Positions 1-10,391 of a stretch of 50,506 nt of DNA are shown in pieces. The DNA is taken from positions 374,001 through 424,506 of the forward strand of contig NW_019091452.1 of assembly GCF_001949145.1 (NCBI RefSeq). Reading direction: 5' to 3'. Source of the DNA: Acanthaster planci (lineage: Eukaryota; Echinodermata; Asteroidea; Valvatida; Acanthasteridae). A model generated the notes under the pieces. The model did no database searches, had not been told where the DNA came from, and saw only the letters and a program-made list of their open reading frames with translations. Position 1 is the first letter of the stretch; every line of letters begins with the position of its first letter. The translations under genes were made by a program, and so were the position numbers.

Positions 1-1770
1 GTTACACCCTACCGCAGATTTGAATTGACAGGTTGCAGAAGGCTGCCCAGTGTGTAATCAGTCAGTTTGCGTTAGGCCTACGGGACGAATGACATTTTCA
101 TTTGGCGCATGTTTGATGAGTGCTACGCAAAGCTGTCTCGTCATAAGCATCGCTAATTCGACAGTAAAATTTTGATTTTGTCCCTCGAGCTATCACGTGA
201 AGGCACAAGGGGTGCAACCATGCAGTGAGACACACGGGGTGCGTTTATTTAATATTTTAAGCTGAATGAACGCAAAGGCTTTAATCCGCGGTATGTCTAC
301 CGTTACAGACATTTGCTGTAATTATACGCCTCTGTCTATGGTATGCCTGATGGCTGATTTAGAACACATAGTCTAGATATAGACTCTATGCATTGTAGGT
401 CGACAGGAATTTCCTGTTCTCTTACTCAGTCGGACGGCGGAAACACCACCCAAAAACACTGTTCTAGGAACACACCACCAGCAAACATAGCAGGATGCCC
501 GGCAAATTAGCTTGAGATGATGGAAACGTTTTGTAAGATTAACTGTTTTGGGAGAACGCCACGTTTGTTGATGTTCGGTGCGCATTATACAGGCAACGTT
601 ACTTGGCGGATGAATTCTATATTCACTTTTTAGCAATGCATTGCCCTCGTGGCTTTGAATGCAAATGTTGACAAATCACATAGTAACAAGATGAAGAATG
701 TTACTTTCAGAGGATTTTATTTTTATCCTTAGCGATTTCATGCAACCTTGTATCCATTTGGAAGCCGTACACCGAACGCGAAGTCTTCCAGTAAATCATG
801 TCTAATTCTTAAATTTTACAGCGAAAGTTTGGTAACATTTAATGCAGTAGGTGTTGCAGGTAGATTCATCCAATCGACGGCGGCTATTATTAGCTCAGAC
901 CCGGCAGTTTGATTCTTTTCGTCACTTAAAGATCACAAAGGCGATTGTAGCTAACAACGCTATAAAATTCAGTCGAAAAGACCTCAGCATTATGATGGTT
1001 TCGTTACTAACCTCAAGGTATGTTACTAAAGATCAAAGGATGCAAGTGAATAACTCCAACTAATAAACCATATGTAAATGTTTGACATTATTCGTATTAC
1101 TTATTTTGATATTTAAAAAGGAAACAGCCTTTCTTATTCTGAATGTTGATCAGCAAAAATAAGTGTAATTGTTCATTTAACCCTAAGTGTCCTCAAAATA
1201 AAAAATAATAATAAGAAATATTACTTTAACAAACACTGAATAAAAGGAGTACTTTCAGTAGGCTCTAAAAATTCGTCCCAAATAATGACCTACGCATCAA
1301 TAAAAATAAAATATCATTTTGTGCAAAGAATTGAAACTAGAAATTATTTCAGACGCATCATCATGATAATCTTGAATAGAATGCGCCTTTAAAAATTTGA
1401 TGTTAAATTGCACCATGTGGAGATTACCTCAATCCTCTTTTCTATAATCTAGGTCCGATTTGCCACTGTTACAGTAAACTAGGGACCATGATCGTCCGGC
1501 GGCGTCTAGTAACGTTTGTCGAACCGGAAAGCACCCAGGCTCGCTCCGCTGATTTCCTCATGATGCACCTCTATACAAGCACAAAAAGAAATGCTTATTA
1601 GACAAAGTGAAAAATAGTGTAATAATATTTTTTTTAAAAAGCAGTAAAACGCTTGAAATTTCTACAGATTTAATTGGAGACACACCAACAATGACCAATA
1701 CTTGTCAGGTTCCTGTCATTTCATGAATGACGTTAGAAACAACGGCAGACGATCGAAGTGGATGCTGATA
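1..1770. other. No gene recognised
   Basis: Only short open frames without recognisable protein similarity or convincing splice structure are present. The stretch is AT-rich with simple A/T runs around 1196-1215 and 1625-1640. It may be intergenic, or an intron or 3' untranslated part of the minus-strand secreted-protein gene to the right, whose 3' end is unresolved. Confidence 0.5.
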
Positions 1771-2069
1771 CGCACTGATATTATCAAAATACCTCTCGAC
1801 AAGGACTGATCTAGTTCCCTGCCCTGACAATGCCAAATGCCTTATAAAATAGGGTCAGGGGACAAATAGCGCACTGATATTGTCAAAATACCTCTCGACA
1901 AGGACTGGCCTAGTTCCCTGCCCTGACAATACCAAATGCCTTATAAAATAGGGTCAAGGAACAAGTAGCGCACAGATATTATCAAAATACCTCTCGACAA
2001 GGACTGGTCTAGTTCCTTGCCCTGACAATACCAAATGCCTTATAAAATAGGGTCAGGAGACAAATAGCG
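1771..2069. repeat. Tandem repeat, three copies of a 99-bp unit
   Basis: Three head-to-tail units begin near 1771, 1870 and 1969. Each starts with CGCACTGATATT or a close variant, contains CCTCTCGACAAGGACTG, CCCTGACAATACC and CCTTATAAAATAGGG, and ends CAAATAGCG. The units differ at only a few positions, so the expansion looks recent. No coding potential is apparent. Confidence 0.95.
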
Positions 2070-2604
2070 TTCGGAATAACGTATGGCATAATAACAATCA
2101 GGATTCTAACAAAAAAAAGGTAGTACCTGTTTGCAGTAAGAAAAAATAGGTAATTAAAACTTACTAAAAAGAATGATATCAGGGAAAATGGAGATTGGTG
2201 TATTATTGAACGTAAACACTGACAGAAAAGCAACAAAATTGGGTAGGAATAATATAGGAAATGTTATGAACCAGATTAACAAATGGGTGCCTGTTTCGGC
2301 CATTGTTTTGTTTTCTAAGAGAACACGCTGGGGAAAACCGATTCAATAAAGGCTATAATTGTGGCTGTGGCTCTTCCTTTCAAAGGGAAGTCGGACATTA
2401 CAACAGGCCAACAACCTCGTGCCCATGGGTACAATCTTGCCGCGACATGTTGGTTCCCATCATGCCTTGCACTAGTGAAGGAATGTGCACGCAGTCCATG
2501 GAGTCGAGGTTGACAGGAAAGCTTTCATGAGGCATGGAGACTAGTCTCAGTTAAAAATTGATTTTTCCAGGGACAGTGAAGTAATGAAAAACACGCTTTC
2601 TCAC

Positions 2605-2681
2605 CGAGTAGTCAAAATGCAGTAAATCCCCTTCAAAGTTATATTCTGAAAGTAAAAGATCGCGCAGCGAGCTTCCAGGCA
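2605..2681 (-). other. Candidate further exon of the secreted Kazal-like gene (unproven)
   Basis: Read on the minus strand, this segment encodes 25 codons beginning CLEARC and ending GIYC, which resembles the second half of a Kazal domain (Cys, Ala-x-Cys, then Gly-x-Cys). It is followed by a good donor (CG|GTGAGA). It is the first AG-preceded segment after about 65 AG-free bases. The previous recognised exon ends in TYLNP, where a Kazal domain would next need Cys, which fits. However, the upstream exon ends in phase 2 and this segment reads in phase 0 from its only apparent acceptor, so the join would shift frame. It could be chance, or the sequence could contain an indel. Confidence 0.22.
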
Positions 2682-3094
2682 CTCATGCGACATGTCCGCG
2701 TATGGTGATTTTATATACGGGCGCACCATCGTGTTCCAAAATGTTTGGAAAAGTGATTTCTATTTAAACCACTCCAAGAAACATTCATGTCAGAATGTTA
2801 TTCGACACAGCTTTTGTCATCAAAGGTAAGATTAAATTCAGAATCTTTCGTGAAAGAATTCATTTGAGCTTACTTTGTTACAAATTGAAAAATGCATGTT
2901 AAAGTTAAAATAAAAGTAAATATTTTCATTTGTTTTAGCTCTGCTTATTGTGAAAGACTACTTTTATAATCTCATAACATCTGCGTTGAAAACACCTAAT
3001 TTTGCTGGTCTTCATGGATTTTATATTTTTGGAGGGGGGAGTTAGAGGTCATTGTGGTCAGGTAATGATTGCCATCATGGGTTAACTTTAAGGC

Positions 3095-3290
3095 TCCATG
3101 GGCTCCGATCTCGACTTAGGAAGGAAGCAATTTTCCTAGCAACGCAGGCTCCTTTGGTGGGATCTGCACTTCGTTGGTTCAGGAACGACTGTGAAATGCA
3201 CGCCTTTCGGTAGCGCCGCTGCCAACAAAATGAATACTCCTCCCAAATCGACTCTTTTCAACCGATGAGGGCGTGTGTCTTCTCATTAAG
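3095..3290 (+). repeat. Dispersed repeat family R1, copy 1
   Basis: This is a diverged copy of a roughly 200-bp interspersed sequence also seen near 9985, 10915 and 50085. Shared landmarks in order are AGCAACGCAGGCTCCTTTGG, a GGTTCA..AACGAC block, CAACAAAATGAATACTCC and AACCGATGAGGGCGTG. No terminal inverted repeat or coding frame was evident. The class is unknown; it may be a short non-autonomous element or a SINE tail. Confidence 0.7.
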
Positions 3291-3734
3291 GACTCCGCTT
3301 ACCTGCACAGTTTTCCTTTTGCATTTGCTTCAGCTTCTTCTTTCCATTTCTCAAGCGCTTGCAGTTTTCATTGGCCAGTAGACATCTGTCATTAATAAAT
3401 CGATTAATCGAAGAAAAGAAAAACAGGAGGCTATAGATGTCCACATTGCACAGCTAATCTGGTCTTGGTTTGACATTGTAAAACCGAGGCGGATTTAAGA
3501 AAAACTTCATCCAGGAACGTAGTCGACTTGCTTTAAAGAATGTGATGTGCGAAGTAAAAGAGCTCTTATGAGATAGTCAGCCGACCATCGTAAAACAAAA
3601 AAGAGAACAACATTTCTGTTTTTCGCAAAAACTACGGCATGCTGGGCTGACATATTTTACAGACTGATTGAAGCTGTTATAATACGTTCTTTCAAGTAAG
3701 ATCATTATTTCATGATCAGGCCTACACGGTAGTC

Positions 3735-3815
3735 CCATTTGAGGGGTTTTATACCAATGGTGTACACTTTCTTTAACCAATGAGGGAGTGTTTCTGCTTA
3801 AGGTAGATTGAGCCC
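3735..3815 (+). repeat. Dispersed repeat family R1, partial copy
   Basis: Only the right-hand part is recognisable: AACCAATGAGGGAGTGTTTC followed by TGCTTAAGGTAGAT, matching the ends of the copies near 9985, 10915 and 50085. Confidence 0.5.
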
Positions 3816-4047
3816 CATTGTGGTATGACAAACAGTGCAGTTTCCATTATGCGGATCGGTTTTCTTTAGAAAAGGATTTAAAGGGTCTTTTTGAAATTAC
3901 ATTTTGAAATTACGTATAATCTGTTTCGTTTTGCCCAACCGTTTGATCTGTGGTTTTTTTTATAAAATTCATAGCAACATCACTGATCTCCGACATCAAC
4001 CGTCGTAATTAAAATCTCGCCTGCTTGACCAAGTCCACGAGACTCAC

Positions 4048-6573
4048 GGGTTCAGATAAGTAGAGGTTGTGTTGTCCTCGGTGTCCAGAGCGCAAATTGG
4101 GCCGATCACTCTCTCTGTGCAATCGAACATCTTTGAACAAGTACACACCGGCTTGCCAGCTTCGATTATGCACTTTTCATACAAGCCACATTTTTGTTTA
4201 TGCTTCACGCAGGCATCTGTGGGCGAATCAAAGCACAAATTTTCGCTATAGCTGTTCGCTTTCTATAGTATGAGAAGGGTGAATAAACCAGTCTAAGGAA
4301 CACCGGCGGCGGAACTAGTTTCGAAGTGGAGGGTGGCAGTTGATAGTCAGTTATAGGGCTCGATTCATTGATCCCCATCCAATTATAGGACCTTCAAAAA
4401 GTGTGGGGGCAGGCCCCAAGTCGAAAAAGGGGGGGGGCACTGCCCCCATGGATCCCCGCTTCCACCGCCAGTGATGAGGAATATGAAGCTAACACGCGGA
4501 AAACTACTACAATATAAGCACGCGTTAACTGGATATTTATGAAGGCAAAATTTGTTATTGATGTGACTGCCGGCTTTGTTACATTTTTGTCCTGGTTTAA
4601 GCTCAATATCTGAAGTTTAATCCAACGTTTGACAGATGACAGTGACAAACTAACTTCCGTTCTGAACAATTGTTTCGGTAGCTGCAGAGGGTGACTTGCA
4701 GCCGTTTCGAGATCTGGCAGTTGCGATTTGTTTTAACTGTAGGCCTACCGTTTTTGGTTGTTACCGGTTGGGTTGAGTCAGGTTGGGTTGGGTTGATTTG
4801 GGTTGGGTTTAATAGAAAAGTTGGGTCATGTGGGCTGGGTTGGGTCGAGTTGGGTTGGGTTGAGTTGGGTCGGGCAATTGTTCGATTGGTTGGGTTTATC
4901 GGGTTGGGCTAATAGGGTCGGGTGGGCGGGGGCTGGGAATCAGTTTTGGAGTTTTGTTTGGTATGGGTTACCTACCTTCGCATTGACCAGGTTTATCTTT
5001 GTGACTCCCAGCACCGCAGGTCAATCCACTCACGCAGTCTTCATCTCTGTCGCAATCCTCGCCCTTCAACGAACCACACAAGCAATGACAGCCGCCGAGG
5101 TCATCCCGTCGCGTCAAGGAGCGCTCAGATTGTCCCTGCGGCGCTTGGCAATTGCACTGATCAATCTGAAGCACACAAAAGACAGGAGTTGGGTTACAGT
5201 TCCCTTTAAAAAAAAACATAGTGACGGCTTGAAGAACAGGCTAAATCGTAGTTTAAATTGATTGAAACACTGAGACTGTTTACCCATTCTGGCAAATCTG
5301 AAGGGCTGAGGTCTAAACACATTTGCGCACAGACTCTGTGCTTTTAACGCAAGCTGAAAACATTTCTGCTTAGCGAGGCTCACAGATTAAATTTCTTCTT
5401 TAATTCATTAATACTGCCGTGTGAATTTCACGTCATTTCTTTCATAATAACTTTTATATGTGACGTTTAATAAATGCAATGTATCTATTTGTGCTCGTAT
5501 ATGAGTAGTTTTACCGATTGTTTTATGATTCAAAGACTTCAATCTGTTTCTACTGTTGATCTGTTTTAATGAAAATGACCAGCTGTGGGTTATTGTAATT
5601 TTAACAAATAACATAATTATCATTTATAAATATTGAAATTATTAAATTTAAGGTCAACTTTGGTATAACAAAGGGCACCATTCCATTCAACATATAATTA
5701 ACAATAAAAACAGATTCGATAATCAAGGTTAAAATGGCTTCCCTTCCATACTTTCAACACAGACACGGGCAACCCAGCCAAACGTTGTGATACGCCATGC
5801 TGGCCTGTAAGCAATCGATGAAGATATAATGTCACATTCACGTAACCGTTTTCCCTTTAAGAAGAAACACCAATTAAGGCGGTCAAATTTGAGCGATGTT
5901 TTCCAACAGCGAACTGACAAAAACGGCGAAAAACACCTGGAACGGGGCATTTTCCCCACTTTTCTTTCCTTTACCTAGATTTCGACACTGGCCAGCTCGA
6001 CGGACATCTTAATCTCGCTTCGTTTGTGCCCACGGCCTTGTAGGCTATGGTGCCCTTAATAAAGCTCTAACTTAATCATGGTATCTGCCATGTTTTATCA
6101 TGATTTGTTTCGCAAAATTATGTTATGAAAGCGTCGTTCAAGAACAGCGGCGGGCATGCAGTCGCATCGGATGCGCGAACGTACCTGTTTTACATACAAA
6201 GTGTGGACATTCGTTTGTTCTCCTGTGGTTAAGGAAACTTGAGGAAAAAGCTCCTTTTTTTCCAACTAGGATAACTCATTTGAGCTGGATCTTTGATTGT
6301 GATTTCCTGGACTGTTCCCCTTCATTGTGTTATAGATAACCCTAACCCCAAAATGCCTCTTAAACTGTTTTCCAGAGGGGGAAACGTGTGGGCGTGTGCA
6401 AGTCCACACTGCCATCGCACCCTACATTATGTGGACTTCTTTTGCGCAGAGGTCCACACTATGTATGACGCGGCTGCACAGCTTACCTCACACATTTCAA
6501 TTGTTATCTCCATATTGTAACTGGCCTCCACTGTAGCCACTAGGCCAGCAAACAACAGGGCAAGCACTCTCAT
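4048..6573 (-). CDS. Secreted cysteine-rich protein with IGFBP-like and follistatin/Kazal-like modules, 3'-incomplete
   Basis: I see three minus-strand exons with compatible phases: 6573-6487 (29 codons), 5165-4976 and 4216-4048. Exon 1 starts with a typical signal peptide (MRVLALLFAGLVATVEA, likely cut before SYN) and ends TGTGAG|GTAAGC. Exon 2 is cysteine-rich, with GGCHCLCGSLKGEDC and DCVSGLTC, resembling the Cys spacing of IGFBP N-terminal modules. Exon 3 has CGLYEKC...PVCTC and then C-x6-PIC-x-LD-x8-TYLN, resembling the FOLN plus first half of a Kazal domain as in follistatin, agrin or IGFBP7-type proteins. It ends AACCC|GTGAGT in phase 2, so more exons must follow at lower coordinates; the intron would otherwise read straight into TGA. 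Role by family: extracellular growth-factor or protease binding, which is inference. Intron 2 contains the GGGTT repeat. No specific orthologue could be named. Confidence 0.72.
4765..4930 (+). repeat. Degenerate GGGTT-type tandem repeat (G-rich on plus strand)
   Basis: Irregular pentamer-like units (GGGTT, GGGTC, GAGTT) run through the stretch, for example GGTTGGGTTGGGTTG. The G-rich strand is antisense to the secreted-protein gene, in its second intron. The many G3 runs could allow quadruplex formation. A long open frame here on the plus strand is a by-product of the repeat. Confidence 0.85.
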
Positions 6574-9500
6574 CTTCGCCAGACACAGGGTGATTCTTTC
6601 GGTGAGACAGACGGCACCAGACGGGATGGGCAAAGGAGGAACTTTGCGTTTTGGGAGGAAGTCGAGTTGTGAATCGCCGAATATCGCCGGTCTGACGAGA
6701 CCGAGGGCGTTTTTTGGTTCGGCTGCGCTGACGTGTTTAAATCTGATGGGACCGTCTGGCGTGCACGCACTTAAGAGCAAAAGCGGATCACTGGGGACGG
6801 TCTTGGAATTGCCGCATATCTCCCACTATTAACCCCTGAGCCGAACCCAAGTCTACCTGAAAATGCGCGCTCTGACCCTGACAGTCGCAGTCCAAACGGT
6901 TTTTTTTTTCTAAATGGCCATGTTGAAGGGCACTGACGACATTTTGGTTGTTTGGACTTCATTTGGTTAAAATAAAGTCAGATCTACCCTTTGAAGTCAA
7001 GCATTGTTTGGTAGATCCCTGAAATATGAATACCTGTGATTTTAGAATTTTTGTTCAAACTCCAAATGACCCTGAGGCATTAAGTCAATTTAAGTTTCAC
7101 TGACAGATGTCCCGGGATTTTTCCGAAATCAATACTGGAATTATTTTTAATTGAATCACGACGGATGGTTGTTGCCGTGGTAACAGTTATCGACCGTTCA
7201 ATATCGTCGTCTGAAATTAACATTCTGATGGTAACACAGTGTGGAGTTTAATGTCAAAGCCTTTTATAACAATACCAAATGGCAGAGCAGGGACCCAACC
7301 GCCCCCCCCCGGTAAGGGGCCAAGTTTTGTTCTTGAAGTGTGAAAATCCAATTTTTACGAGCATAGCTCTTATAGTCTTTACAGATGTAGGCAGAAATCC
7401 TAGAAAGTAAGTCTTACACCCCACGATGGTCATAAAAGGTTACATGCAGATATTCCATACTTTTGCCCCCCAATAAAAAATTAGTTCTGGTTCCGGAGCT
7501 GGCATTCGGCTGAACAAGCTGTTAGACAAACCCATCTCCTGGTCATTCCAGAGATGTGAAATTGCCGCTTTTGCAGTCAGGCCAAATAAACCCGATAGTG
7601 TATATGCTAATGGTCCTAACTCATACGGTTTACAAAAGTAACAAACACCATCCAAAACTGACAAACAAAAACAGGTAAAAAATGTAAATTCTGTATCAAC
7701 TCCAAATGGTCACCCTGTCCCCTTGACCATCGAATAACCGAATACGACATGGCTTACTTGAGTTTCCTCTACTCGATTCGTGAGGAGGAAAACGAGGCGG
7801 AACCCTCAAAACTCAGCAAAAACAAACAAAACGGATGTTCTAATATATCGAATAATAATTGTACTGTTCCATATCCATGTACATACAAAAAACCCACAAT
7901 CCCCACGTTATACAAATTGAAATGAGACAACGCCTTCCCCCTAGGACAGATAAGATGTATGTTTTTTAATAGAAAAATCGTTGTCCCACCAAGAGGGTGA
8001 ATGCATTTGGGGAAAATCAAAACGAATTCAAACATCACTCAGAAAAGGATGAAAGTCAACGGTCCAGGTTTTATTTACAAAATTATACATACACGCAACA
8101 GCTGTGCTGACTTGAAGGGAAGCAGTCAATTCACTTGTTTTGGGAAAGAAGAGTCAATCGATAACGCACGTCGGCGTTGACCGCATAATCGTGGAGTAAA
8201 GAATTGGGAACTGCATAATCGGTGAAATTCGTTCTCTGTTCTGATTACGTTTTAGACAGATAGGGGCCTAAGTGACTGGAGGGTGCCTGCCATTTCCCTG
8301 TTCCCGAGATTTGACGGTAATTCCCACTGACGGTGCATTACAGGAATTCTTGCATCGTATTCAGGGGGGTGACGTGCGGCACAAAACGGGGCGTGGTGGG
8401 GTGACAAAATGTCTAAAAGTGCAATTTTATTTACAGTACATGTATTAACAGCTTTTGGTCTGTCATGCAAGGTCACGTGAGCGGTCACGTGCTTCGTGAA
8501 ATCCTTCTACTTGCACAGGACCCGATACATGTATATGGGAGTGGTGTCATATGACTGGAACAACATCGCAACACAAGACGCTCAGCATGGAAACCCCCGC
8601 CCGGAAAAAATTGCAAGTTCCCTTTCAATCCCCCTCCCAAACTTCCTTTCCATAACAACAAGAGAAAAATTCAGAGCCATACCGTACTTTTTACATGGAA
8701 AAATGACCAAAGCAGTTTTCGTCAGAATTCGGCCAAGACATTCACTCACAGGCCTAACATGTACTTCAGAGCTGTAGCCGAGTTCATTCACTTTTCGAGT
8801 ATTTTGTTCAGCACTAAAATATTGAGCTGTTAGACACGATGAAAGTGACACAAATACTATCTTTAAGAAGCGAAAAAATCAATACATGTATTAAAAAATG
8901 AAAACCCAATACTTTGGATGCTCAAGGGTACTTTCAAACTTCTCGGGGCTGAGGCACTCAAAAAGTACTCGAAAAATAAGAACAAGAGCAGATCCCTATC
9001 TAAATTTGTACAGGGGGTTGCCTGATGGGCGGGAAACATTAACGACCACTATGTGAAATTTGGTACAAACAATGGAAAGTGCTATAAAAATGTAATTACG
9101 GACCCCCAGCTCGGACGTAACACCAGCGCTTCAAAGTCCTCCAACTACTCTCATACAAAACGTCACCAACACCATGAGGTAACACAAATCTGTGAGATGT
9201 GTGCGCGCTTCAACGTGTATTTTATAAAATGTGATATTTTCGTTTTCACGAAGAAGCACTAATGTCTTGCGTCACGTGGTCCGTGATTTGCCGTATTCAG
9301 AAATTGACGTTCTCCTTAATTTACACAGATACGAGTTTTCAGAGCATTTTTGTTTCCCGTTAAGTCACCCATTTACGGGTAAAATAAAATCATTTTAGAC
9401 ATTTCAAGTTTTTTTTTCTATGCAATACTGACAAAACACACATTTGTGCTTCTTCGTGAAACGAGATTGTTCGATAATGCAGAAGTGTATAATATGCGCG

Positions 9501-9984
9501 CGCACACATTTGTGTCACTTCGTGACACCAAAACTGCTCTCATCACGCTTTTCACGAACTGGCACAAAAGTGAACATGTGTGTCAGTTCGTGGTGTTGGT
9601 GACGAAAATTATAATACAACGTCAGTCCTCCCGAGTCCACAATTATTTCTTCCGTAAAAGGGTGAAGGTCCGGGTGATCACTGCCTCAATCCCTCAACAT
9701 CCTCCGGCAATTTCTGTGTTTACGCTGGGACAAAGTGAACGATATCCAGGAACAGTATGTATGCTTCAAAGTATGAACCGGGCCTAAATATGGCCCTGGC
9801 TTGAGTGTAAACAATATATAAAGTTTGACCCAAAACCTTGACAAAAAAACAACCTCCAAGATCAGCTGCATGTTTGCTCAATGATTCAAAATGCTCTACT
9901 TGAGATTTTGGAAGATTCGGGAAGGTTAGGTTTAACAAGATTGCTAGTTTCTTTTAGGGAAGCATTTTGCTGTCTGTCCATGCG
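6574..9984. other. Intergenic stretch, no gene recognised
   Basis: This lies upstream of the secreted-protein gene and downstream of CNOT11, both on the minus strand. It presumably contains the secreted-protein promoter and the CNOT11 3' untranslated region. Minus-strand AATAAA hexamers (TTTATT on plus) occur at 8070-8075 and 8426-8431 and are possible but distant CNOT11 poly(A) signals. Between about 9180 and 9610, TTCGTGA and its complement TCACGAA recur several times. No exon was identified. Confidence 0.4.
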
Positions 9985-10195
9985 CCCCTCGCTGAACCAA
10001 GCAGGGCACATTCGCCAAGCAACAGAGGCTCCTATGATGGGAACCACACTTTGGTGGTTCACAAATGACGATAAAATGCACTTGTTATGGTTGGGTCAAT
10101 ATCAACAAAACAAATACTCCCAACTGACAAATGGCTCTTTCCAAGCGATGAAGGGGTGCTGTTGATATGCTCAAGGCAGATAGAGTATGGTAGGG
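9985..10195 (+). repeat. Dispersed repeat family R1, copy 2
   Basis: It carries AGCAACAGAGGCTCCTATG, TGGTTCACAAATGACGA, CAACAAAACAAATACTCC and a GATGAAGGGGTGCTG end followed by CTCAAGGCAGATAGA. It lies just downstream of the CNOT11 stop codon, in the same orientation as the copy near 10915. Confidence 0.75.
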
Positions 10196-10391
10196 CGACG
10201 CCATTTTGACGCAGGAAGCATTAAGCGAACGAATGGAATAGGCGCGCATGTCAGTTCACACCCTGATTCTTGCACTTTCCTTTTACATGCATAATTGAGC
10301 GTGGGACACTTTCAATTCGGTACTCCATTATATCTGGTACTCGCAGAGTACTCGACTACAACGCCATGTCGGATCAGACGAGCGTGTGCAT

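Noticed and set aside
4803-5261. 152-codon plus-strand frame rich in Gly, Trp and Val
   Set aside because: Its first third is a translation of the GGGTT repeat and the remainder is antisense to exon 2 of the secreted cysteine-rich gene.
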